DNA from: Actinomycetota bacterium
Lineage (GTDB): Bacteria > Actinomycetota > Thermoleophilia > Solirubrobacterales > Solirubrobacteraceae
DNA length: 64,000 nt
Direction: 5' to 3'
Assembly: GCA_005884115.1 (NCBI GenBank)
Contig: VAXW01000004.1
Location: 226,898-290,897 of the forward strand
This document shows positions 37,056-44,118 of the stretch, one piece after another (within the stretch, counting starts at the first letter, position 1; each line of letters starts with the position of its first letter). The translations under genes were made by a program, and so were the position numbers. The notes under the pieces were generated by a model, which saw only the letters and a list, made by a program, of their open reading frames with translations, did not search any database and was not told the origin of the DNA.

Positions 37056-38861
37056 ATGACGGGCGTGCTGGTACGCGCGCTCGCGCTCGCTGCCATCGCG
37101 GCGGCCCTCGCCGCCTCCGCCGCTCAGGCCAGCGTGAGCATGTGCGACGTCCCGATCGCGATGAGCGACGGCACGGTGCTGAGCGCCAACATCTTCCTTC
37201 CCTCGACCGCGGGGCAGTTCCCGACGATCCTCACCGCCACGGGCTACAACAAGGACGCCGCCAACCCCACCGGACAGGACTGCGAAGCCTCGCAGGGAAT
37301 CGCCGGCGATGAACCGGGGCTGACGGAAAAAGGCTACGCGGTGATGGTGTTCGACGACCGCGGCACGGGCGGCAGCGGCGGCAAATGGGAATCGTGGGAC
37401 CAGCGCACGCAGGACGACTACAAGGAGGTCCTCAGCTGGATCCAAGCGCAGTCGTGGTCAAACGGGAGCGTCGCGACGACCGGCCAGTCCTACATGGGCA
37501 TCACCTCCTTCCTGATGGCCGAGGCCGACGTCGCGCGGGTCGCCGAAGGCAAGCCGCGCGCCGTGAAGGCGATCTGGGCCGACATCCCGATGGCCGACGC
37601 CTACCGCGACGTGACCTTCCAGGGAGGCTCGCTGAACGCGAGCTTCATCCCTCTGTGGCTTGGACTCGTCAGCGGGCTGTCGGCACTGCCGCCGGCGTCC
37701 CTGTCGGCGAACCCCGAAGAAGCGGCGACTCTGTACCTCGAACACCTCCTAAGCAACCTCGAATTCAGCGGCACGCATGTCGTCGGCGCGGCGCTCGGCG
37801 AAGAACCCGCGTACGACGGGCCCTTCTACAGGCTGCGCTCACCGGTCGTGCGCGCGCGCGAACTGACCGTCCCGGTCGTCGTGCAGGGCGGCTGGTGGGA
37901 CCTCTTCCAGCGCGGCGAGCCGCTGCTGTGGGAATCGCTGCGCCACTCGGCCGATCGCGTCTTGTTCATGTCGCCGCATTACCACATCGGCTCGGGTCCC
38001 GCGATGGAAGACCCCCAACTGAAGCAAAAGTGGTTCGCCCACTGGCTGCTCGGCGTCGAAAACGGCGTGCAGAAAACGCCGCACATCAACCTCTACCCGA
38101 TCAAGGGCGCGCACTGGGAGCACTTCACGCGTTTCCCGCTGCCGAAAACCAACTACCAGCGGTTGCACCTCAGCGGCGAACCGTCAGGCTCCGGCGCGAT
38201 CTCGCTGCACGACGGCTCGCTCACGAGCAGCGCTGCGAGCAGCGAAGGAGGCGAGGAAGCGCCGCTGCTGCCGGCCTCGAGCCCGTGCTCGCGCGAGACC
38301 GCTCAGTGGACCGCGGGCGGGGCCTCGACCTCGGCGTGCGACACCAACAACGTCACCTATGAGGCGAGTTCGCTCACCTACACGACCGCGCCGCTGGCGA
38401 CTGAAATGAAGTTCACGGGCCTCATCACCGGCGATCTGTGGGCGAAGCTGAGCAGCACCGACGCGACGCTCGTCGCGGTCCTCAGCGACGTCGAACCGTC
38501 AGGCGCCTCAAACCAGATCACCGCCGGCTTCTTGATGGCCAGCCAGCGCGCGATCGACCCAAAGCTCTCGACGTACACGAAATACAACGGCGAACGGCTG
38601 ATGATCCGCCCGTGGCACCCGTTCACGAAAGCGTCGCAGAAGGCCGTGACGCCAGGCGAACCTACGGAGTACAAGATCGAGATCTACCCGACGTCGGTGA
38701 TCATCAAAGCCGGCGACCGGCTGCGGCTGACGATCGGCACGGCGAACACATTCTCGGACGTACCGTCGCTGCCTACGCTTGGCCAAGAGCTCGGGGGCAC
38801 GATCACCGTGCTGCACGGCGGGCACTACGACTCAAACGTGCTGCTGCCGATGGCGCCGTAG
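37056..38861 (+). CDS. Secreted CocE/NonD (X-Pro dipeptidyl-peptidase-like) hydrolase
   Basis: A 601-residue secreted enzyme of the S15/CocE family. The first ~26 residues form a signal peptide (VRALALAAIAAALAASAAQA). The alpha/beta domain has MVFDDRGTGGSGGKWESWD and the nucleophile S145 in TTGQSYMGITSF; VVVQGGWWDLFQRG and the His-containing SPHYHIGSG belong to the acid/base region; a C-terminal jelly-roll domain (about 440-601) ends GGHYDSNVLLPMAP. An earlier in-frame ATG at 36957 has a better ribosome binding site but would add a long basic leader with weak codon bias. Like the other large secreted proteins here it prefers GAA and AAA codons. Likely an esterase or peptidase. Confidence 0.88.
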   Translation: MTGVLVRALALAAIAAALAASAAQASVSMCDVPIAMSDGTVLSANIFLPSTAGQFPTILTATGYNKDAANPTGQDCEASQGIAGDEPGLTEKGYAVMVFDDRGTGGSGGKWESWDQRTQDDYKEVLSWIQAQSWSNGSVATTGQSYMGITSFLMAEADVARVAEGKPRAVKAIWADIPMADAYRDVTFQGGSLNASFIPLWLGLVSGLSALPPASLSANPEEAATLYLEHLLSNLEFSGTHVVGAALGEEPAYDGPFYRLRSPVVRARELTVPVVVQGGWWDLFQRGEPLLWESLRHSADRVLFMSPHYHIGSGPAMEDPQLKQKWFAHWLLGVENGVQKTPHINLYPIKGAHWEHFTRFPLPKTNYQRLHLSGEPSGSGAISLHDGSLTSSAASSEGGEEAPLLPASSPCSRETAQWTAGGASTSACDTNNVTYEASSLTYTTAPLATEMKFTGLITGDLWAKLSSTDATLVAVLSDVEPSGASNQITAGFLMASQRAIDPKLSTYTKYNGERLMIRPWHPFTKASQKAVTPGEPTEYKIEIYPTSVIIKAGDRLRLTIGTANTFSDVPSLPTLGQELGGTITVLHGGHYDSNVLLPMAP

Positions 38862-38917
38862 GTTTGGCGGGGCTGGGAGCGGCGCCGCGAGCGCCGTGCG
38901 CCCGGCGCATCGTTCGC

Positions 38918-39658
38918 ATGCGCGCGACGGCGAGGTATGCTCGCCCTGACTTGGGTCACGAGCTGCTGAGCGGCAGGCGAGTGGTCGACCTGAGCCACAC
39001 GCTCACGGCCGACTTCCCGCTCTACCCGGTGTACGACCCGATCCGGGTGAGGGAGCGCTTCCAGCTGGAGCGCGACGGGTTCTTCGTGAAGGCGTGGGCC
39101 TTCGATGAGCATTGCGGAACGCATGTGGACGCGCCGGCGCACTTCGGCGGCGAGGCCACGGTGGACCGCATCGATCCCGCCGAGCTGCTGCTCGAGGTCG
39201 CGGTCGTGGACATACGCGAGCGAGTCGTCTCCGATCACGACGCGGTGCTCATGCCAGACGACGTGCTGGCCTGGGAGGCCCGCCACGGCCGGCTCCCCGA
39301 GCGCTGCGCCGTGTTCGCGTTGACCGGCTGGGGGGAGCGCGCGCCCGACGCGGCCGCCTATCTGAACGCCGACGCGTCCGGTGTCATGCACACGCCCGGC
39401 TTCAGCCCCGACGCGACCGAGTTCCTCAAGGCCGAGCGGCCGGGCGTGCGGGCGATCGGTCTGGACGTCGCCTCGCTCGACATCGGGGCGAGCACCACGT
39501 TCCCGGCGCACGTCAGCTGGCTGCCGAGCGGGCGCTACGGCATCGAGAACCTCGCGCGGCTCGAGGAGCTGCCCCCGGCGGGCGCGTTCGTGGTCGTGGG
39601 CGCGCCGACGTTTGCCGGGGGCAGCGGCGGGCCCTCGCGGATCCTCGCGCTCATCTAG
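38918..39658 (+). CDS. Cyclase-family metal-dependent hydrolase (kynurenine formamidase-like)
   Basis: A 246-residue protein of the cyclase family. The metal-binding signature HCGTHVDAPAHF is intact, with VVDLSHTLTADFPLYP before it and the downstream HTPGFSPDATEFL and GLDVASLDIGAS blocks. Members hydrolyse N-formylkynurenine, isatin or act as polyketide cyclases; the substrate is not predictable. The ATG at 38918 is supported by the family start. It lies 56 bases after the secreted hydrolase. Confidence 0.88.
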   Translation: MRATARYARPDLGHELLSGRRVVDLSHTLTADFPLYPVYDPIRVRERFQLERDGFFVKAWAFDEHCGTHVDAPAHFGGEATVDRIDPAELLLEVAVVDIRERVVSDHDAVLMPDDVLAWEARHGRLPERCAVFALTGWGERAPDAAAYLNADASGVMHTPGFSPDATEFLKAERPGVRAIGLDVASLDIGASTTFPAHVSWLPSGRYGIENLARLEELPPAGAFVVVGAPTFAGGSGGPSRILALI

Positions 39659-39744
39659 CCGATCGATGCCGCCGCGGCGCGTCCGGGCGGACGGTCCTCG
39701 AGCGCACACTGGACCGGCCACGCTCCCGGAGTCGCCCGGCGGTG

Positions 39745-39827
39745 TGGGGTTCCACCACATAGGCGACACATCTGTCAGGACATAGGAGACACCGACGTGA
39801 GGGAGTGGCTCTGTTTGGAAGCGGGTT
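39745..39827. mobile_element. Possible remnant of an insertion-sequence end
   Basis: Two copies of CATAGGNGACACM (39758-39770 and 39781-39793) flank TCTGTCAGGA, followed by GTGAGGGAGTGGCTCTGT. This arrangement reminds me of the terminal region and transposase start of IS481-type elements in actinobacteria, but the frame breaks within about ten codons, where the Hsp20 gene end begins. From memory only; no transposase is present. Confidence 0.3.
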
Positions 39828-40271
39828 CTACGTGCCAACCGGGGCGGTCTGCGCCTCGATCGTCCGCTCCTCGGTGCCTGCGGTGATTGGGACCTTGCGG
39901 GGCTTGGCCGCCTCGGCGACCGGGATGCGCAGCGTTAGCACGCCGGTGTCGTAGGTGGCCTGGAGGCGCTCGGCGTCGAGGGTGTCGCCCAGGAACAACT
40001 GGCGGGTAAACGCACCGTGCGCGCGCTCGGCGGCGATCACTTCATCGCCCTCGCGGCGCTCAAAGCGCCGCTCTGCCTTGATCGTCAGCACGTTCTGCTC
40101 GACGGTGAGGTCGATCGTGCCCGGATCCATGCCGGGCAGGTCAAAGCAAACCACGAACTCGTCCCCGCGCCGGTATGCGTCCATCGGAAACGGCCGCGGT
40201 GTCCGCGCGCCCGCCGCGAACTGCTCGGCCAACCGGTCAAACTCGCGGAACGGATCGAACTGCATCAGCAT
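39828..40271 (-). CDS. Hsp20/alpha-crystallin small heat shock protein
   Basis: A 147-residue small heat shock chaperone. The alpha-crystallin domain spans about residues 28-128, with DLPGMDPGTIDLTVEQNVLTI early and the hallmark GVLTLRIPVAEAAKPRKVPI at its end. The short N-terminal arm begins MLMQFDPFREFDRLAEQF. Ribosome binding site GGAGGTGTAT lies inside the last codons of the upstream small gene, whose stop is only two bases from this ATG (TAGCGATG), so translation is coupled. Start could be M1 or M3. Confidence 0.93.
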   Translation of the reverse strand: MLMQFDPFREFDRLAEQFAAGARTPRPFPMDAYRRGDEFVVCFDLPGMDPGTIDLTVEQNVLTIKAERRFERREGDEVIAAERAHGAFTRQLFLGDTLDAERLQATYDTGVLTLRIPVAEAAKPRKVPITAGTEERTIEAQTAPVGT

Positions 40272-40273
40272 CG

Positions 40274-40588
40274 CTATACACCTCCAGCGGGTGTGACTGC
40301 GGCTCGGTGTCGGTGTCGGCGAGCCTGCAGAGCTGGCTGGGCAAGCTCGTCACGGCGCCACCGGGATTGCCCCTCCTCGCGAGCCCGCCGTTCGCGTCGC
40401 GCGGCGCGCGCGAGGATCGCCAGTAGGTGCGGGTCCGAGCGCCAGTCGAGCGCATAGGTGTCGCCGCCGCGGCGCACGCGAGGGTCAGCAACCGGGCGGA
40501 CCTGGACGTACTTACGCATTTCGCGACGACGATCGCCAGACGAGGGATCACGCGACAGGAGCCGCTCGGTCGTTGACTCGGTGATCAT
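40274..40588 (-). CDS. Small basic protein co-transcribed with Hsp20
   Basis: A 104-residue, strongly basic protein of unknown family (KYVQVRPVADPRVRRGGD, then helices rich in Arg and Ala). A very strong ribosome binding site, AAGGAGG, precedes the ATG, and the stop is two bases before the Hsp20 start, which makes a real upstream partner gene likely. It could alternatively be mainly a translated leader that delivers ribosomes to Hsp20. No cysteine, no membrane segment. Confidence 0.6.
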   Translation of the reverse strand: MITESTTERLLSRDPSSGDRRREMRKYVQVRPVADPRVRRGGDTYALDWRSDPHLLAILARAARRERRAREEGQSRWRRDELAQPALQARRHRHRAAVTPAGGV

Positions 40589-40600
40589 CGGAACCTCCTT

Positions 40601-40627
40601 GAGCGTCGCTTGGACTAGACGACGCTC
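40601..40627 (-). promoter_or_regulatory. Leader hairpin next to the ribosome binding site of the Hsp20 operon
   Basis: A perfect 8-bp inverted repeat, GAGCGTCG - 11 bases - CGACGCTC. On the minus strand the 3' arm is followed directly by AAGGAGG, the ribosome binding site of the 104-residue gene. It is not a CIRCE or HAIR element; it could be an operator or an RNA structure acting on translation. Confidence 0.5.
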
Positions 40628-40751
40628 GTCGAAGTCGGACCTGTTCAGCTGAGGACGAAACTGTCCGTGAGGTCGCCGTGGGCGTCAGCCGGCGGTGGCC
40701 ATGCGCGAGCGGATTTCGCAGAAAGCCGCGAGAGGCCTTATACAAACCCAA

Positions 40752-40779
40752 AGTTTACACCTTGCCCGCGTGAATACAA
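40752..40779 (-). promoter_or_regulatory. Candidate promoter of the Hsp20 operon
   Basis: On the minus strand TTGTAT (40774-40779) is followed after 16 bases by TAAACT (40752-40757), inside the most AT-rich stretch of this region. It would give a leader of about 155 bases ending in the hairpin. Confidence 0.4.
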
Positions 40780-41026
40780 AGCAGCACTTTTCCCGAGCTG
40801 AGTGAGCGGGCCCTGGACCATTCGAGTGGACCATTCGAGGGCTCGCCTCCGGCATTACGCCGCGAGCTCGATCACGCGCCCCTCGCGTGCCATCTCGACC
40901 GGTCCCTCCCGGCCAAGCTGAGCCCAGCGCGCGCCGGGCCCGCCAGCTCGGCATCGTGCCGGCGCCGGGCAGCCGCGCCGAGCGGGGAATGGTGGTACTT
41001 CAGCGCCTGCAGGCCCGGCTCGGGCG

Positions 41027-41407
41027 CTAATGAGGACAGGCGCGGGGCGGGTACGACGTCGCGATCGTTGGGCGCGCGATCGCTGCAGGCTGCGGGTGAG
41101 CGCCCGCGAGAACCCGCTCTCCCAACAGCGGGATCATAGGCACCGGGGCGATTCCTCTACCCCCCACACGCACGCCGGCTCCATCATGCGCGTTCTTGCC
41201 AGGCAGGCCACGTCCGCACTGCGGGCAGCCACCGTTCATCACGGGATCGTCGAACCGCACGTCATCCGGCTCGAAGTACACCCGGTGGCGCCCACCTCCA
41301 TAAACCCGAAGGACGTGGCCGCATTCGCAACGATAGATGGGCCCTCGATCGGACTGCTCCGAGAGCGCGGATCGCTGGTGCGCGGCGATCAGCGTCCCGC
41401 TCGCCAC
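41027..41407 (-). CDS. Zinc-ribbon protein, unknown function
   Basis: A 126-residue protein. Residues about 24-70 contain a C-x-C ... C-x2-C arrangement (YRCECGHVLRVYGGGRHR and NGGCPQCGRGLPG) consistent with a zinc ribbon, separated by an acidic strand VYFEPDDVRFDD. The C-terminal half is Pro/Ala-rich and low in predicted structure. The GTG start at 41407 overlaps the end of the DUF1508-like gene by 19 bases. No family recognised beyond the ribbon. Confidence 0.6.
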   Translation of the reverse strand: MASGTLIAAHQRSALSEQSDRGPIYRCECGHVLRVYGGGRHRVYFEPDDVRFDDPVMNGGCPQCGRGLPGKNAHDGAGVRVGGRGIAPVPMIPLLGERVLAGAHPQPAAIARPTIATSYPPRACPH

Positions 41408-41769
41408 GCCGTCACCGCCTCGCTGCTGAAACTGCCGCCCTCATCCAGCCAGCGTTCGGCATCCAAGTCATCCCGTGCCGCCGCGCGGCGAGCGCGCACA
41501 TCAACTACACGATCCTCCGCCGCGCGGCATTCGAACCGAGCCCACTCGGCGCCGTCCCGTGCGTAGCGTCCGGCGTGTGCCGCCTCCTCGTAAGACCCGA
41601 AGCTCCCCGACTGCGCGAGGCTCTCGCCACTGCCACCGACGATCGCCCAGTGGTAGCCACCGTCATTGTCCTCAAAGACGAGGAACTCCAGCGACATCGA
41701 CTCGGACACGACACGCGCATCGCGAACTACCGGCCTGGCAGCCTCAAGCTTCTGTGTTGTGGTGGCCAT
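41389..41769 (-). CDS. DUF1508/YegP-like protein
   Basis: A 126-residue cytoplasmic protein. The core resembles the UPF0339/DUF1508 fold: FLVFEDNDGGYHWAIVGGSG, then SLAQSGSFGSYEEAAHAGRYA, the strand-strand-helix pattern of YegP-like proteins, in one copy. The C-terminal third is Arg/Ala/Asp-rich. Biochemical role of the family is unknown. It overlaps the zinc-ribbon gene and is its probable operon partner. Confidence 0.65.
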   Translation of the reverse strand: MATTTQKLEAARPVVRDARVVSESMSLEFLVFEDNDGGYHWAIVGGSGESLAQSGSFGSYEEAAHAGRYARDGAEWARFECRAAEDRVVDVRARRAAARDDLDAERWLDEGGSFSSEAVTAWRAGR

Positions 41770-42038
41770 GGCCTATGGCCTCTCTGCCCTTCTGACCGAA
41801 GATGTCGCCCGGAAAGCGAGAAGAGCTGGGCTCACTAAGCGCACCAACCACTCTAGCGCATTCCGACCTGCCGACTCGGAATTTGGCGCGCGGCGGATGC
41901 AAAGTCGCCAGATGCAGCATGAGATACAGACCTCATCCCATCGGAGGCGGTCCCAGGCGGTCCCAAGCCAGCGCCGAGCGAGAGCCTCGCGTTGGCTCCG
42001 CCGGCTGCGCAGCTGAGATCCACCGTATTGCGGAGAGT

Positions 42039-42133
42039 GCGCCCGGCGGGAATCGAACCCGCGGCCTGCGGCTTGAAAGACCGCTGCTCTTTGGCTCCCC
42101 GAGGAGAACCGTTGACCACTGAGCTACGGGCGC
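42039..42133 (-). tRNA. tRNA-Glu(UUC)-like gene with an expanded D-loop
   Basis: A 95-base cloverleaf. Perfect 7-bp acceptor stem (GCGCCCG/CGGGCGC), D-stem GCTC/GAGC, anticodon stem GCGGT/GCCGC with loop CTTTCAA (anticodon UUC), variable loop AGGCC, T-arm GCGGG-TTCGATT-CCCGC, discriminator A, no encoded CCA. Normal length would be about 73-76; the excess is in the D-loop, which is 31 bases and can fold into its own hairpin GGTTCTCC/GGGGAGCC with two G-U pairs. D-stem pair 11-24 is C-G, not the U-A usual for bacterial tRNA-Glu. It may be functional, a variant, or decayed. Confidence 0.75.
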
Positions 42134-42219
42134 GCACTTGCCGGCGTCGACGCTGGCCGCTGCCGGCGCCCTAATCTAAGCACGCGTGCCGCCGCGACGC
42201 ACTCTCTGAGACGAAGGGC

Positions 42220-43071
42220 TCAGCGATCGGCGTACACGCCGAGCTCGCGCGCCCAGGCGAGCAACTCGGGCACGACCACGGCCTCGGCCTCGCGATGGGG
42301 CCAGTGCCCTGCGCGCTCCACGATCAACGCGCGGCTCGGCGGGGCCAGCAGCGCGGCGGTGCGCTCGTAGAGCTCCGCGGGCGCGACGTCATGCGTGCCG
42401 CCGATGATCAGCCCCGGCGTCTGCGGCGGGCGATCGAACAGCGCCAAGCGTCCGAGCGGCAGGTCGCGGTAGTAGGAGATGGCGCCCCTCAGGGTGTGCG
42501 GCGAGGACAGCGCATGCTTGGCGCGGTCAACGCTCTCCGCGCGCTCGGGACCCGACCAGTTGGGCGCCCAGCGGCGGTAGAGGCGGTCGAAGTAGGCGAA
42601 GTTGGCGCGTCTGCACGCGGCCGCCGCCCACGGCGCCTTGAGCAGGAAGAAGTGGCGCACCGCCCACAGCGCGGCCGGGGTGCGCGAGAGCACGCTCGGG
42701 TGCGGGACGCCGATCGAGACGATCCCGGCGACCCGCTCGGGAGCTAGCGCGGCCGCCGCATAGGCGCTGAGCGCGCCCCAGTCATGGCCGACGAGCAACG
42801 TGCGCTGTGCACCGGTCGCGTCGAGCAGGCCGAGCACGTCGCGACCCAGGGTCTCGGGGTCATAGCGGCGGCCTGGCACGATCGTGTTGGGGTGGTAGCC
42901 GCGCAGCCATGGGACGGTCACGCGCCACCCGTCGCCGGCGAGCGCCGCCTGCAGGGAGGCGAAGGAGTGGGGCGTGTCGGGAAAGCCGTGCACGAGCACG
43001 GCGTCCGGACCCTCGCCCTCTTGCGAGCAGACGAAGGTCTGATCCTCGCCGGGGATCGTGTGGAAGTCCAT
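42220..43071 (-). CDS. Alpha/beta hydrolase (epoxide hydrolase-like)
   Basis: A 283-residue alpha/beta hydrolase. AVLVHGFPDTPHSF is the oxyanion region, and VGHDWGALSAYAAA carries an Asp nucleophile, as in epoxide hydrolases and haloalkane dehalogenases. A cap domain with several Tyr and Trp residues follows (about 140-210). IIGGTHDVAPAELY and ERAGHWPHREAEA provide acid and histidine. It starts six bases after the stop of the SDR gene, with which it probably forms an operon. Confidence 0.88.
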   Translation of the reverse strand: MDFHTIPGEDQTFVCSQEGEGPDAVLVHGFPDTPHSFASLQAALAGDGWRVTVPWLRGYHPNTIVPGRRYDPETLGRDVLGLLDATGAQRTLLVGHDWGALSAYAAAALAPERVAGIVSIGVPHPSVLSRTPAALWAVRHFFLLKAPWAAAACRRANFAYFDRLYRRWAPNWSGPERAESVDRAKHALSSPHTLRGAISYYRDLPLGRLALFDRPPQTPGLIIGGTHDVAPAELYERTAALLAPPSRALIVERAGHWPHREAEAVVVPELLAWARELGVYADR

Positions 43072-43077
43072 CGTCGC

Positions 43078-44049
43078 CTAGCCGGCCCGCAGCTCGGCCA
43101 GGCCCTCGTCGATGCTCGTGACGGGCGTATAGCCGAGCTGCTCGCGCGCCTTCTCGATGCGGATCGTGCACTCCTGTGTGGAGACCCAGTAGGCAAAGCG
43201 CGTCATGGGTGGGCCGCCGGGAAGCCTCAGCAGCCGCCACAGCGCCTCGCCGGCGCCCATGAGCGCACGTGCCGGGGCCTTGGGAACGCTGCGCGAGGGA
43301 GCCGCCACGCCCTGTGTGGCGAGCAGCTCGGTGACGAACTCGCGGAAGGAGACGGGCTCGCCGTCGGTAACGAAGTACGCGTTGCCGGGGCGCCCGCGCG
43401 CCGCACCCAGCATCAGCCCCTCGACGGTGTTGTCGACGTGCGTGATCGAGGTCCGGTGCCTGCCGCCTGCGATCCATGCGAAGCGCCCGCGGCGCACCAT
43501 CTCGGTGATCGCGGGCAGCAGCGTGGTGTCGCCCGCGCCCCACACGAAGCGCGGCCGCACGACGACAGTCTCGAAGCCCTCGCGGTTTGCGTCCAGCACC
43601 GCCTGCTCGGCGCGCGCCTTGGTCGCGCTGTAGAGCACCGGCGAGTCGGGGCGCAGGGGCGCGCTCTCGTCGACTTCGACGAGCGGCTCGCCTGCCATCA
43701 GGGCCGCCTCGGTGCCCACGTGGACCAGGCGCCGCACGCCAGCGTCTGTGCACGCTGCCAGCACGTTGAAGGTGCCGGTCACGTTGCCGCGCTCGAAGTC
43801 CTCACGACGGCCCCAGTCGCCGAGCGTGGCGGCCGCGTGGAAGGCGAGCTCGCAGCCCTCTGCGCCGGCGCGCATCGCGCCGGCGTCGGCCAGATCGCCG
43901 GGCACCGCCTCGGCTCCGAGCGCCCGCACGCGCTCGGCGGCGGCGTCCGAGCGTGCGAGCGCCCGTACGGCGTAACCCTCGCTGTGCAGGCGGCTTATCA
44001 GCCTGCCGCCGATGAAGCCGGAGCCCCCGGTCACGAATGCGCTGCTCAC
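43078..44049 (-). CDS. Extended SDR: NAD-dependent epimerase/3-beta-HSD-like
   Basis: A 323-residue extended short-chain dehydrogenase. The cofactor motif VTGGSGFIGGRLISRL opens the protein, FHAAATLGDWG is the NNAG-equivalent, the catalytic YSATKARAE holds Tyr and Lys, and RPRFVWGAGDTTLLP follows. The family includes 3-beta-hydroxysteroid dehydrogenases and sterol/hopanoid-modifying reductases. I use the GTG at 44049, two residues before the cofactor strand; longer frames overlap the divergent ligase gene. Partner gene: the hydrolase immediately downstream. Confidence 0.88.
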   Translation of the reverse strand: MSSAFVTGGSGFIGGRLISRLHSEGYAVRALARSDAAAERVRALGAEAVPGDLADAGAMRAGAEGCELAFHAAATLGDWGRREDFERGNVTGTFNVLAACTDAGVRRLVHVGTEAALMAGEPLVEVDESAPLRPDSPVLYSATKARAEQAVLDANREGFETVVVRPRFVWGAGDTTLLPAITEMVRRGRFAWIAGGRHRTSITHVDNTVEGLMLGAARGRPGNAYFVTDGEPVSFREFVTELLATQGVAAPSRSVPKAPARALMGAGEALWRLLRLPGGPPMTRFAYWVSTQECTIRIEKAREQLGYTPVTSIDEGLAELRAG

Positions 44050-44118
44050 CTCGGCGCAGGCTATCCCAGTTTGCGTGACAGTATGTAGTGCAGAGGCTAC
44101 GTTCTTCCGGGAGGTCAC

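Larger units (their letters stand above)
40589..41026. other. Regulatory spacer upstream of the Hsp20 operon
   Basis: Holds the Hsp20-operon leader hairpin (40601-40627), a candidate promoter (40752-40779), a perfect 13-bp tandem duplication of TGGACCATTCGAG (40814-40839), and about 170 bases that read on the minus strand as a short tail ending WAQLGREGPVEMAREGRVIE before a stop at 40855. That tail could be a decayed gene end; I cannot name it. Confidence 0.5.

Noticed and set aside
40685..40954. 89-residue minus-strand frame upstream of the Hsp20 operon
   Set aside because: It would cover the AT-rich promoter and a tandem repeat and has mixed composition with no family match.
41945..41966. 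Tandem GGCGGTCCCA near the tRNA
   Set aside because: Two copies only, no flanking symmetry and no sign of a CRISPR or integron-type array.
39733..42049. att-like direct repeat (CGCCCGGCGG) at 39733 and in the tRNA 3' end at 42040
   Set aside because: Only 10 GC-rich bases match and no integrase lies between them; such a match is expected by chance in this base composition.
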